A stretch of DNA of 64,000 nucleotides from Muricea muricata (taxonomy: Eukaryota; Cnidaria; Anthozoa; Malacalcyonacea; Plexauridae): contig OY979723.1 of NCBI GenBank assembly GCA_963855995.1, forward strand, positions 11,360,713 to 11,424,712, given 5' to 3'. Below, in pieces: positions 11,068 to 24,574 of the stretch. The translations under genes and the position numbers were made by a program. The stretch's first letter is position 1. Every line of letters begins with the position of its first letter. The notes beneath the pieces are model-generated. The model searched no databases. It was not told the origin of the DNA and saw only the letters and a program-made list of their open reading frames with translations.

Positions 11068-14000
11068 CGAGCGCCAAGCTTCATCGACTATCGTTGATCG
11101 AGGGAAATGGTAGTTTGCTGAGCAGTAACAGGTTGGTTTTACGACTCACCGATAAAATGCGTTATGTACAAGCTGTAAGTCTCAAACGTTCCTATCGGTA
11201 GAGAATACAAATGTCGTTGGTGGGATCAATTCTTTCCTATCAAGGATAAAGCTTGGCGGTCGTAGCTTATATGGTTATGGCACAAGAAAACTGCATTGCC
11301 GCCGTTGTTTTACAATTCCGAGCTACAACATTAACAGTGTCAGTAATGTTTAAAACCCGGCAACCTTGAAAACAAGTTGATTTTACGACCGAACTGCAGT
11401 TTCCTTGTGACACAACCTATAAAGGCCATTATGTACAAGCTGTGAGTTGAAAACGTTCCTATTGGCAGTGAACATAAGTGCCATTGTAGGATCAATAGTT
11501 ACCTATCAAGGATATCTTGACGCTCGTAGCTTATATAAAACCACGCGTTCTACAGTGCCATCTTGTTATCTCATTGGAAGAGCAAAACACTGCCATTCAG
11601 TGTTTGGGAATTAAACCCAAGGCCATAAGTATATGGCTCCTATATCAAGGACACTGAACACAATGGCATATAATGCTCGATCAAGAAAGAAACGACTGAC
11701 GGAAAGTTAATAATAATGATGCAAAATTTTACTTTTCCTCTTGCAAAGATCTGGTAAAAGATCGTTAAACATAGCTGAAGTACTTAAAACATGACTAGAC
11801 GGCTTTGATTTAGTAAGCGTTGTCGTCCTTGATTCTTTCCTAAAAGAAAACACTTGCTTTCAAGGCTTTAATGTGTTTGCGCATCTTTGCGCATCCATGG
11901 TCGTACCGTAAGCGTTAGGAAGAAGTCAGCCATATATTATTGGCACAGTGTAGTGGTTTAGCTAGCTAAACCACTACACTGTAGCTTTAAAGTGTAGTGG
12001 TTTAGTGGTGTCTTGAAGTCTTTTCGTCGTTATTTCTCGATGAAGACAACTTGTCTTCTTGAACGAAGGGAAATAACGACGAGAAGTCTTCAATGCACCA
12101 ACCCTACAGGTCTGTCCCCAACAGTCAACTTAATGAAATTTGCTTAAATATTAGTTAACAACGCTGGGAAAATAACGTTTGCCTCCTCGGCCTCGCGGTA
12201 CTGCCTAGTGTTTTCCTGCACTCCACGCCCAGCTTTGACTTCAGTTTTGGGTGGATCGAGCATCGATCAGAATTAAATTCTTACCAAACTTAGTTGAACT
12301 GGACCGGTCCTCGATCCACCCAAAATCGAAGTCAAGACAATTGTCTTTACCTCTCGGCCACGGAGGGAAAGATATTTGCCAATGAAAGCTTTAACGAGTC
12401 TTCCCTTGGTCATCAGCATCCAAATAAAAAAAATTGCAAAATTGTCCCTTACAGGCGTTTCTTTTGGCAAGTTACCTAAGTAAACATGAAGTAAAGTAGC
12501 AGAAGAAAGACCTGAGTAAGAAATAATGGCAAAAACACTTCGTTCGCGCAATAAAAACCGATTTTCAGCTTCCTAAAAAGATCATTGAATGTTATACATA
12601 CGGGTATTTGCTGGCGGACAAAGGTCGTCTGACGTCATTTGCTTCTGCAACCCGAAGAAGAAGCTTCGATTTTTATGTCTCCTGACGAACATTTTGAAAG
12701 TCTCAATACAGTCTTAATCTTGAGTATAAATGTCCATTGATTGTACGGAAATGGCGAGGAAGGTACGAAAGAAACACAACGAGCAAATTGGAGCTAAAAC
12801 GACGAAGAAATGGAAAAAAATTGCGAAGACAAATCTGCCGTTGTCGGGAGAAATCAAAATCAAAATGGCGTCGTCTTCTTCTCCAGTCTAGAAATGCAAC
12901 GAAAATCGCTATTGTGTAGTTGGACATTAAAAGTATTGGATTTTTATTCGACATGTAAGCATTCTCTAACTATTCTGTGCACGTTTTAGTCATTAAATGT
13001 TATCTTGTTTGAAAACCCATTCGGTCTGCTTACCAGGGTGAAATCTATTTTAAAATCTAAGTTAAATATAGTTCAGATAAAGGATAAATCAACATGATCT
13101 TATAAATCTATACTCTCTTTTTGTCATGCCAGCAAGACCGTAAAAAGTATTCGCCACGATTTAAATTTCTTTCTATTTTACGGTTTCTATTTTTCTAATC
13201 TTAAATATTGACCTTCACGTTATAGATATTCCAGAGATTTTGCAAGACAAGCACAGACAACTGTGATGAGAGAAGCCACAGCCAAAAAGAACTTTCAAGA
13301 GGATTTAGTGGTAAAAACCCAAATATTACAATATACTTACTATCATTGCAAATTCTCTATTATACCCCCCCCCCCCGGATTAATAGAGAGTTTATAATGA
13401 TGATTATCATCATGTATCAAGTGCTGTACCAATAGTTTCTTCATTATTCTTTACAAATTTTAACTTACTTTTATTCTTTCTTTCTTTTTCTTCAAAACCT
13501 CTTCTGTTCTGATACACTGCACTCTATACAAGAAACATGCAAATTCAGACTTTCAGTTCAAATTCAAAGATGATTCCAAGCTAAAGGCAAGCGAGAACCA
13601 TGATTTAACGAGTGTTTACATGACCAATGAGCTGCCTTTCATTTGAATTGCAAGTCTGAATTTCCTGATCCGTTTAATTTCCCCTTTCTGTACTCCAATC
13701 TACTTTTCCTCCTGTTCACCCTCTTCTTTCCCGGGTACTCCTTCCAGGATAGCACCCCCTTCCACTGGTTTCTTTATCCTGCTTCTCCCCTTCTTTACCC
13801 CAATCCCCCTTATTTACTCCAATTTAATTTTCTTCCTCCTGTTTACTCTACTTCTTCGCCTAGTACCCGTCAGGGTAGTACCCCTTCCTTGACACTACTT
13901 CAATCTTTATGCTGCCCCCCCCCCCCCCACTACTCTCATAATTGTAAATTATTCATATGACGTAGTTACTGGAGAATTATTCATTCAGCTTGGCAATTAC

Positions 14001-15275
14001 ATTATATGATAACTACAGTGAAACACATTTTCATTAATTCATTATGAGTTCCGCCTCATCGTCAGCAGTTTAGTTAAGTACCCGTGTTCCGGTGATTACT
14101 GATATTTTACAATTTTAACCATCCAGTCAACATTCGCAAACCGGAGTACCCGGGATAAACCCACGACTGACTAACTCCTCACATGGGTGTCACGAGTCTG
14201 AAGTAAGGATTGAACCCACGACCTCACATGTGATAGGCGTTTGCTCTGACGATTGCGCCACTTGGCTATTACTGTGCAGGATCAAACAATCCTACACGAG
14301 AAATTTAAATGCCGTGGCGTTGACTTGTGTTTCACTGTAATCATTTTGTAAGACAATTACTAAATAGTTTCCTGAGCAGGATAGCGTCATCCATGTACTT
14401 GGCATGTTGCCTTAGGTTCAACTTCAACATGAGTTTTCCCAAATATCCCGAAATGCCGCGCGCATGTATGACACTATCTTGAAGAGGAAACCATTTGGTA
14501 TTTTATTACTCTCTTATTTTTTATCAGTCATTTGCGCAATCAATAAATATAATCCAGATTGGAGAAATTGTGGGCATTCTTGGGCGCCCGTTCTAGTTTC
14601 CTAACGTGGGCAATACTTTTTTCAATTTGTTTATTCACAAAATCCATCTAGATTTACTTCAAAAAAATTTGAGAAAAATATATAAATATATTTGTCCGCG
14701 AAAGTTAGGGAACTGGAAATGACACCAGAAATGTCTTTAAATTCCGCCATTTTGTGTTGCGCTTTTCTTGGAGTTGCATAGATACAGTTTAAGCTTACAC
14801 GTACACGTTCTACACTTGCTGTACTTCTTGCTATCGGAATATCATCATGCCGGGAATTTGTCCATGAGTTTCTTCGTCGACTAACCTCTGTGACCTGTCA
14901 CGCCTATTATAATTACTTAGTCCTCTCTAATGCTTGTGAACGTAGTTTTCTTTGCTTATCTTGTAAACAGTTTTCTGAAAATCGTAATTTTTTTTTCAGA
15001 GAATGCCAAGTAAAAAGTGAATACAACAACCATCAACTAATGACGCAACAAGATGGGAAAGAATTCATATCGACATAAGAAGTAAATCACAAGCCGTCTC
15101 CATCAGATGTTAAGATGCAAATACTATCACAATGTACGGTTTGTTAAAGTCAATTTCAATTAACGCTTAGTGTCCTATATTCTAAAATATTTTGTAACAT
15201 TAATTTTCTCCTTATTTTATGTTGGTTGACTGGACACGAGTGAGCTAGTTACCTACTGGACCGGCGTGATGTTCC

Positions 15276-15365
15276 ATGAAGAGAGTGTGCCAACCAGATG
15301 AAACCATAAACAGCATGATGAAACGAGAACAACCGAAGCCAAGAAGATCCAAAGATAGAGTGAAA
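15276..15365 (+). CDS. Weak candidate coding exon (right arm copy)
   Basis: A 30-codon frame starting MKRVCQPDETINSMM ends in VK directly before GTAAGTTTTT. The basic, low-hydrophobic composition is protein-like, but no family is recognised and no continuing exon could be assigned. A frame at 18,884-18,989 that ends LELRQ before GTAGGC could be a later exon, but nothing links the two. Treat it as a lead only. Confidence 0.18.
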
Positions 15366-17370
15366 GTAAGTTTTTTGATTTTATCTTGTCGTTTCTATTT
15401 TCTTTAGCAGTTCAGCTTTCGTTTCAATAAAAATTAACATCTCGCACTAACGTTGCTAGTGTTGGCAGTGCTGTAAAAAGCACACAGGATCTTTCACTAC
15501 ATTAAACAATAAAAAAACAAAATTCGACTTTCGAGCGAATTAAAGCCTTTCGTTGGGGAGTTGGTCGTAAAGATAGAAATTTAATGCGCTGTCTGCCATC
15601 TTAGATTCATATTTGATCTCGTTGACACGTAAAATCTTAATTCCCAAACAACTTGAAGCAAGCTAGTTTTGATAGAAGTTACATTTCACCTGCAAAGTAA
15701 TAGTTGAAGAGATATTGGTAATAAATTTGAGAGAGCTTTTGAGAGAGATTAGTGCGAGATATTAATTTTTATTGTTCGAAAGAGCTTTAAGAATTTACAC
15801 ATTCCTTACGTGTTGTTTAATTCTCGAGATATTTTGATTTAAAATCATAAATTAGGGTAGCTGCAAGTTGTGTGCGTGTGAGAAATAAAGACTCCTTCAC
15901 GGCTATGATTTTCTTTTGTGTTTTGTTCACGATTTACTAATGATTCTCGAGATTTTAATAAAAAAATTTCATATTAACAGCTTACACAATAATTTGGCCG
16001 GCCTAATTAATAAACTATTTTATTATACATTGCAGTTGTTTTATGAGTTGTGATTGATCAGTTGTATGCAGATAAATGCGACTATCACACAATCTGCAGA
16101 TAACTCAGTTATCTGCTAGCAGATAACTGAGTTATCTGGATGTTGAGCCTACGGTGCAGATTATTACAGTATGCGGTATTCGTTGGCATCAATGGTTGGC
16201 ATGGCAACAACATTTTTTCGATATTTTCTGTTTCATGTTATGGCATCTTCCTTTTTAAGCTCTTCCGAGGGCGAAATGCGTCAATTGCTCGAGGAAAAAG
16301 ACTTAAAATGTATAATAAAGCAATTATCGGATTCGGTTTTTGTGATATGCAAAATTATCAATCTCTCGGTAAGAGTTATCTTACTCGCCTTCGGCTCGGC
16401 TGATAACTCTTACCTCGACATTGATAATTCCGCATATCACAAAAACCTCATCCAATAATTGTTTAATATGTTATAGTTTATAAATTACTCGTAACTATCA
16501 TCTCATGATTTAATTCTTTCTACTATTGCAAAGGGTGATGGGATGTGAAAAAAACGCACAAGAAAAGAAAAGAATGAACGATCCTGGACGGCAAGACCCA
16601 CAAAACAACAATCCACAAGAATGAGAAGACACGACATTGTAATAGAAAGTAGTGGTAATGTGCAAGTTAGTAGAAAACAAGATACTTATTATTGAGGGAT
16701 CAAAGAGGATTTAATAGATATTTCTCGTTAATGAAAAAGAGAAGACAGCAAATTAAGTGAAAAAAATTGGATTGAAATAACATTGATATCAAATACATTC
16801 AACAAAATAATTAAATAGAATACCTAGGAGTTTGGCAGTCAATTTTCGAGTCAAAAAACAGGTAAAAATATGGTAAATGTCGACAATATTTTTTAAAGAA
16901 ACAATACCTTAACGCCTGGAAATTTTGTCTCTAACATTTGGATTTGGATATTTCTAAAAACAAAACAAAATAACATGTAGGATTGAACGTTTTACAAAAA
17001 TAAGTTTCGTAATAATGCCACTAAATTATAGTTGATGCATTTGGTCACTATTTTTGGTTTGCACATGCCGTCATTTCGTGTGATTGGGCGCCATCTTGGT
17101 TGACTCTGCAGATTACTTCAGCTGTTTACAGCGAAACACTAGTGTCAATTTACTATTTCATCGTTAGTTTTAGCGTATTATGAATGATACTTTAAAGATG
17201 TATGGCTCGATAGGATCAGATATAATGAATCGATACTTTGTGGTTGCCATGTGTTTCAAACGTCAACAAAGATGGCGTCGATTGTAAACGATCAATTCCG
17301 TCGTTCTACCTTTAAAGAATGTGTTCTCTGGTTAAAAAGCGAGAAAATTTGACTTGTATTCCAATTCACC

Positions 17371-17599
17371 GTAGCAAAACAAATGGTGGCATGTCGATTT
17401 TACCAGAATTTAATGCGGGTATCAATCAAGAATAGCAGTGAAATGATATTTAACATAAGCTAATGGACGGAATTTTAACACAAGTGACAAAATAACCTAT
17501 CTGTCTGTTCCTCAAACGAGGTTAATTTACCTTAAGTTTTTAAACGATTTCAGACCGCAAGGCATTCTGGTAAAATCAACACCCGCCATCTTTTTGCTA
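17371..17599. mobile_element. MITE, GTAGCAAAA family (mirror copy)
   Basis: Right-arm counterpart of 3,938-4,166, with the same termini in inverted orientation. Confidence 0.8.
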
Positions 17600-18102
17600 C
17601 ATTAAATTCCCAAGGGAATATATCATTTCTTTGTTTCTTAGCTAATTTGGTTCATACATCCATGCAAATCAGTAGGATCATTATATTTTTTTGTGCATTT
17701 TAAATTCCCATGGGAATACAGCATGCTTTGTTTCAATGGTGATGCGTCTGTTTATGGTAATTACTGCATAATGCGAATCCTCTTTGATTATTAATATGAT
17801 AAGTATCTTGGTGCTTTCAGATTTGTTTTGGTAAGCAGGAACAATGAAGTCATTGTTTGTGTACACTAAAGCAAATTACGAAGGTGGTTTGAGAGCAGCT
17901 GCGAGGTACCATGCAAATGAAGGCGTTTCGGTTAAATAAGTGTGAGAATTACGGCATTAAAAATTGCATGTCATCTACACTTAAGGATATAAGTTGCCAA
18001 AAAAAAAAACAACTTTAGTGAATCTGTTGAGTTTCAATTGCTTTTTATTTTTGCCTAATTCTCATGCTTATTTGACCCAGCCTTGGACTTTGGTAAGTAT
18101 CA

Positions 18103-18344
18103 GGGGCCGGTTGTATCAAAGGCGTTTAGCTTAAACGGTGTATAAGTCAAAAATATGAAACAAGTTTCCATGTTGTATAAACAAACCAGCTGAAGTTATT
18201 TGACCTGAGAAGAACAATTATATATAAAACTAAATATTTATTTTATTTCAACTCATAATTTCGGTTCCGTACTAGGTGTAAAACTGATTTTTAAATTTCA
18301 CTTATCCACCGTTTAAGCTAAACGCCTTTGATACAACCGGCCCC
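18103..18344. mobile_element. MITE, GGGGCCGG family (mirror copy)
   Basis: Right-arm counterpart of 3,194-3,435, with ends GGGGCCGG and CCGGCCCC. Confidence 0.85.
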
Positions 18345-21300
18345 AGGTTTATATTTACTCCGGAACAGTTAACACAACGAAAAGCCCATGCCCATTCAGC
18401 TAAGGTTTTACGTTTGAAAATTCAATCAAAAACTCAGTCTAAGTGGGTTTAAGTAGCTAGAGATAACGTAATTTATCTTTTTATTTTGCTTTTTTGTTTA
18501 TAACGTAATTTATTAGCTAAATGTATGGACTGCGAGGGTGTGCGCCGTGTGTAAGTTGCATGGGATTAGGTTTATTAAAGGAATTAAAATTTTTGAAAGT
18601 ATGCTTAAAAACCAAAATCTGTCGTCACTTCTAACAAAACAGTTAAGAGTAGGTTTCAACATCAACTAAATTGATCTATACTATTAACTAAGAAAAATGC
18701 GAATTAAGTTTTATATTTTGCAAGCAAATTTTAAATAGAATTCTCACCTGTTTTTATGTACGAGCTTTTGCTGTTTACGTTTGATCTAAAATATCCAAAT
18801 AAATTGCATTTAAAATGCATACTTTACCGAAATTTTAACTCTTTTAATTTTCGAAATTGGGTGGCAGTCGGGGTGGTGGTGGTGCATGCGGGTTTATCAG
18901 CTGTGAGTGACTGTGCGATGGTGAGGAAAGTGAAGGTAACGAATGGAATGCAGGAGCTTAGAACTGAGGAAGACAGCTTAGAACTGAGGCAGGTAGGCAG
19001 TTGGTAGGATCAGCGGGGGGCACTTGACATTTTGGCTTTGGGAATCAAATTTGCATGCTAAGTACTTAAGTCACTAACGTTTGTTGTTTTAATTTGTTAG
19101 GTACGCGCGGCTGCTCTCTAGGGAAGATCAACTTAGCAATTGTATTAGCACTTGCAAAGTTGGTCTTCTCTTTGCCGGCTACCCCGGCCAGTTCTCCGAG
19201 TGCTACTTCCACCGTGAATAAGTAGAAGTACTTGTACTACATGTATAAGTACTTCTACTTAGGTGGAAGTGGCACTTGGGGAGCTGGCCGGGGTAGGGGG
19301 ATTTTTTTTATTCAATTTCTCAATTCCCATGGGAATTGAATTTTTAATTAAAAAGGGGTCACAAGTAAATTTTGTAAACAATTTATTGAAAAAATTTGTA
19401 AAGATTACATACAATTTGAATAACAATAAAAAGAGATTAACTACCACACATTGTACTTATTAAAATAACAACAGAAGAAAACAGAACATGGCAGAGAGAA
19501 CAATAACACAAGTGAATGAACAAAGTCCTAAAAAACTTGGGTCTTTTCAACGTAAGTAAATGTTTATACTTCAAAATATATTATAACAATGAAACAACTT
19601 GAAGTGATAAATTTTGAGAGTTTTGCAAAGGTTTACCCAGCATATAACGAGTTGTTTCACAATTACAAAGAAAAACATGTGGCTCAAAACATGCAACTGA
19701 TAGAGATGACGAGAAGGCTTAACAAGTCTAAGTAGAAAGGTTTTCAAAAGTTAGTCACATTTTTATAACCATATGTAACTACCCTGTCAACTCTCCCAGT
19801 GGGAAGAACCGGAGTACCCGGAGAAAACCCACGAGTTTTGGCGGAGCGTTGACCAACGCTTTTTCAAATACAGCCACCTCACAGAAGAAAGGTATTTTTG
19901 TCAAAAGAAAAATATCATTTTTAATCAATTGTGCTTTTATAAGTCAGAAAAAATACATGCACGAATTACCAACGAATTTTGATGGCTTTGAGACATGTAA
20001 CGTGGGCACATAATTCTTCCTAAAAATACTTTTTTGTACTCGAAACAACCCTTCAAAACGTCGAAAAACAACAAAGAAACGATTTTTTTATAAATTCCAA
20101 ATTGACCAAGCTGTAATGTTCGGAGCCACATTTTTCTTATTGCGTTTCTAACCTGACAATGTGAAATGCACTAAACATTGCTACCTTTATTTTTTTTAAC
20201 AAAAAATTCAAAAATACATAGAATAAAAACCAAGCATTTTTAGAATATTGTGTGTAGCACGACATTTTTCAGAAACCAATCTCTTACACTTTTCTTTGCA
20301 TAACAGTGCATGCGATCTATTTTTCGCAAAAAAATACAAAGAAAGTCTCAGACATCTCATTTTTCTGGTGGGCACAAGAACAGAAGCTTTTTGTTCAAAT
20401 TGTGATAATTTATTTGAGATAACTTTGGGCAAAATTCTATTTTTCATTGAAAACAGCCGAAAAATCAATGCTTTGGCTTTGCCCAGCAACTAATGAAGTC
20501 ACTCGATAGTGAAGTTGCTTTATATACAATTGATAGTTTCAGTGTTAAAGAGACCAAAATAAAAGTAGAAATACATAACTTAGATTGATCTTGGATTGAA
20601 AAGTAAAAAATTTATTCGAAGAATCAATTTAAATTTAGTCTTTTTGGAAGGTACCATTGTCAGGTTAGGAACATATCTCTTTGAAGTATAAATTCATCTT
20701 TACTTACTTGTTGAAAAGACTATATTCAAGAGCCATGTAAACCTGTTTTCTTATATTATTATTACCACGCAAGTATTACAAAGTGGAATATTTGAAATGT
20801 AAACTTGAACTGAAGCAAAGGAAATGCACATACAAATTCAGAAATATTTCAATTGCCAAAATACAAATTCACCACAACCAAACAATATAAAAAGTTCCAG
20901 TAGGCAATATGTTGTAATTTTAATTAAGAAACTTATAAAGTAATAAATCATACAGGAAACACAAAAGAAATCATTTTCTCATCTTACAGAATCGGTATTT
21001 TCAAAATCACTTTGCTATAGATCTGATGTATAAAATTGACGAGTTTCACAAGCCATTTACAACATTCGCATCTGTGTATGTCAGATATCTCGCCTTCAGC
21101 TTGGGTTTGTATATCCGATACAACCCGGTCACTTGTATTGTAAATAGTACAAATCAAAATTGTTATCAAATCAAAGTCTCAAACTAATTTAAATTATTCT
21201 ACTCCATATAATGCCAGACAGTTTTACTTTTTCTCAGGAAAGACCTTATGTTCAACAAGGTAAATTTGGCATGTTAATTAAGAAGTCTGTAAAATTTGAA

Positions 21301-21539
21301 ATTGCATAGTATCAACTAAAAGCTTCATGTGACTTAAAACTTTTTCAAGTCGATGTAATACGAAGAACTCTGGTAAAGTATTTACTGTATCCAGGCATCA
21401 ATAGAAAACTTTTAAAATTAAAAATTGTAGTTACTTATACTTATTATTGGCCAACATCTGTACTGCTTGTTTATCTAGAAAATCTGGCACACTGTCAATT
21501 TTTTTAGTCCAAGGAAACTTTTTTACTCTTAAATTCTTA

Positions 21540-22943
21540 CATCCGCCACATCTTTTCTTTGCTAATAAAAAGAGCCCACAGAATTTATTTGGCAAGTTGT
21601 GGTTTTCTTTTTCATTTAAGATATGTAATTAATTGATAAAGTTAAAGAACAACTGCATCAGTTCATCTCAATTCCAAACAAGTTCCACTTTGTAAACAAA
21701 AGACAATATGCTAGCTTATTTTGTCCTTAATAAGTAGTTCATCTCAAAGTTTGAAAGTCAACATTCTAGTACAAAATCACAAAGTCTGTATCTAAGATAA
21801 ATTACCAGTAGTATAAAATATTACAAAGTATTTTTTTAACTTTAAAGGGTCCAATATAACATTGAGAACTATTGTGATTTTCAAATGAACTTTCCAAACT
21901 TTCAAATGAACACTCAAAGCCAGCTTAAACAAAAGATGATTGAGATAGTAAACCAGGAAATAACATAGGTGTTGTAATTTTTTATCAAAAATATGATATA
22001 GTGCATATAACAGAAACATTTCAATTAAAAAGTAGAAATATATTTCCTGTGGTTAGTTTTAATTGCTACATATATTGAAATTTTAGTATAATAATGGATG
22101 TTTTTGTTTCTGGCAAAGTCACCTCAATCTCCTTATGTTTAACCAACATTACAAAGTCAAATAATGACAAACACGAATGATTAAACACAAATTTATATTT
22201 TAATGGGTAAAAATAAATATGTCCAAATTAGTATAATCATGCATATAGGTCTAGTAGGGTACCAATTTTTAGAAACAGAATTGTGTTGTTTAGAGGCATA
22301 ACATATAAAATTGCTAGATTTGATATTTCAGTTTTTTAAGAAAGCCTTTTGTATGTGTTTTCATGAACTCTTGGGCCATAATTCAATTGATTTGAACCAA
22401 ATAAGATTCTAACTTTCTTTTAAAACACAGTTCATCATTATTTGACTTTTTCTAAGATTAAAATGCTTCTGGAGCACATGAGATTCCACGGTATGTGTAC
22501 CCACAAAATAATCGTCAAATTAGGTGAGAATGAAACCGTCATGTCCAAAATTATACTGTCCCAAATTGTCCCATATTCAATATTGTACATGCAATATTCC
22601 AATACCTTTAACAATTTCATTTTTCATAATCTGCCAGTTGTTGAGAGGAGGTTAAGCATTTTGTCGATCTACAAACAAATTTCAAAGAATTCTATTGAAG
22701 ATAGATAACTGAAATGGTAAACAAACTGCAAAAGATAACAATGCAAGTGGTTGTGTAAAAACTAAAGACCACGTAAAGTCGGCCATTCTGTACAGTGTTT
22801 GGATTTGACAGTTTGAATTTTAATTGCCTCAAGAAAAGTCTAAAAGGCATTAAAAACATAACATTCCTTGTTCTTTTTTAACCTCCCGACCTTGCACGAC
22901 TTCCACATCCTGCTCCGTCTCCTCCTATCCACCTCCCACCCTC
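21540..22943. other. AT-rich intergenic DNA, no gene seen
   Basis: Very AT-rich, with short frames only (up to 88 codons) of no recognisable composition and no splice-linked exons. It ends in a CT-rich stretch that is tandemly duplicated (about 22,905-22,976 and 22,985-23,050). Confidence 0.6.
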
Positions 22944-23450
22944 AAGGCCCTGTCACACGGTGCAATTTTTCTTGCACTTGTAACTGCTCCGTCTCCTTCT
23001 CTATCCACCTCTTACCCTTAAGGCCCTGTCACACGGTGCACTTTTCCTTGCATTCACCGTAGCAAAAAAGATGGCGACATGTCGATTTTACCAGAATGCA
23101 TTGCAGGTATCAAGAAAGAATACGTGGGAAAAGATGACAAGAAACAAAGCTACTGGATTGAAATTTTAACACAAGTGTGAAAATAACCTATTGTCTTCTG
23201 TCTGTTCTTTAAAAGACGTTAATTTGCCTTTTTAAACAATTTCAGACTACCATGCACTCTGGTAAAATCGACATTTGCCATCTTTTTTGCTACAGGGAAA
23301 ATCTACTCTTAAGTAAATTTGTGACAAATGTTTGGTACGTTAAAAAACCCCAGCAAACTGTGATGGAAACTTGCATTTGCCAATTTTACATCTCCCAATA
23401 GTAGAATTGCATTTCAAGTTGCAAGAAAAATTGCATTGTGACAGGACCTT
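22944..23450. mobile_element. MITE, AAGGCCCTGTCACA family, with nested insertion
   Basis: The left end AAGGCCCTGTCACACGGTGC followed by AATTTTTCTTGCA pairs with the right end TGCAAGAAAAATTGCATTGT, GACAGGACCTT. The left terminus is duplicated at 23,020 as part of a tandem duplication of about 78 bp. A second MITE (23,059-23,293) sits inside it. Confidence 0.75.
23059..23293. mobile_element. MITE, GTAGCAAAA family (nested copy)
   Basis: A 235-bp element with ends GTAGCAAAAAAGATGGCGAC and the inverted equivalent, including GATTTTACCAGAATGC / GCACTCTGGTAAAATC. Homologous to the copies in the palindrome arms. It is inserted in the AAGGCCCTGTCACA MITE, so it is the younger of the two. Confidence 0.8.
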
Positions 23451-24574
23451 TATTCTCCAGTGTTCCCGCCAACCTGCTCCCACCATTAGATGGAAAGTCC
23501 TTTTTTCACTACATTTTAGTAATTAGGCTACCCCCCTCCTCTCACAAGTCTGTAATCGCCTGACGAAATCAATTGGTCGACAGTCCAAGGCATGTTTTGT
23601 AATCGAAATTCACAAAATTAAAATTAAATTGCCTTTTTACTCCGCCTGCCGTAGGCGAGGCGGAGTTTTAAATTCGCCCGGTTTCTGTTGTTTTTTTTTT
23701 CGGTGTCAGAAGTCGGTGCCGCCGCTAATGGGTGATACCGCTGGGCACAAGCCGCGTGAGCCGACCTAAACACGTCGTTTAAACTCAATTTCCAGCGGAA
23801 TATGTCAACAAAACACGCATTTTAACATGTATGCTAGAACATCTAAACCGCAAGAAGGTTTTACGTGCAAAAATTCTCATGCAAAATGTTTTAAAACGAC
23901 AAATTCCACCGCGAAACTTTACCGAGGAGCGATGAGAGCGTGCTTCCGTCATTTTCTGTTGTATTCCTACTTTTAAGGAAATTTAGAAATTTCTACACAA
24001 GAATCAAACGCAAATTCTACTGAAATATCTACATACAAAACACAATTTTTAACATGTAATAGTCAACAAAAAGGGACAGGAAGGTTCTTTATCAAAAAAT
24101 TGCTCCAGAAATGTTTTAAAACGGCAAATAAAAGGTAAGAGACATTTTACATTCCAATTCCAGAAATACATATGTTGGTCTAAAGTTCCCAACAAATTAT
24201 ATCGTGGAGACTTCAGACTTAATAGCTTAGTCTAATTTTTAATTTTTGTTGTTTTTATGAGCGATTTTAATACTTGTTTTGTTAGAACGTCACGTTGAAT
24301 AGTTGACTCAGAGAAAGGATTTCAAATTGGATATCACAGAAAATACAGATCACAGAAATACTTTTAAGTCGATTACTGTAAAGATTGTTGCTATAATTAT
24401 TAAAATAGCAAGAAAAAAACTCAAAAATGCAAAATAAAAAAAGAACAAAATTTAACTTAAATTTAGTAAAATTTCAACTGGCACTTTCTTAATTTGCCAA
24501 AACTTTATCAGACACCCTGCCTATATACCAATGTTTTAACTGACACCTGAAGCTTTCTGGAAGTAAATACTTTG
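23451..24574. other. Intergenic repeats, no gene seen
   Basis: Contains a short palindrome CTCCGCCTGCCGTAGGCGAG just after 23,640, followed by a GC-richer island (to about 23,760) and then AT-rich DNA. CAGGCGGAG / GCAGGCG motifs recur at about 25,530-25,560, so 23,640-25,560 may be one old interspersed element. No coding frame. Confidence 0.35.

Larger units (their letters stand above)
11068..21539. repeat. Right arm of giant inverted repeat
   Basis: Reverse complement of 1-10,492 at high identity. Everything in the left arm is mirrored here. Beyond 21,539 the sequence has no partner in the window only because the left partner would lie before base 1. Confidence 0.95.

Noticed and set aside
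12750..12890. Small basic frame MARKVRKKHNEQIGA in a good start context
   Set aside because: 46 codons of K/R-rich sequence, no known family, and an equally long frame on the opposite strand. Not enough to call a gene.
13643..13960. 105-codon frame (and its mirror at 7,596-7,892)
   Set aside because: Low-complexity pyrimidine-rich DNA with internal repeats (GGGTACTCC, CTTTACCCC). The two arms differ in length at the C/G run, so the frame is not conserved even between copies.
16140..16458. Overlapping frames of 87 and 95 codons beginning MLSLRC and MRYSLA
   Set aside because: They read through the hairpin repeat at 16,320-16,461 and show no splice-linked continuation or known motif.
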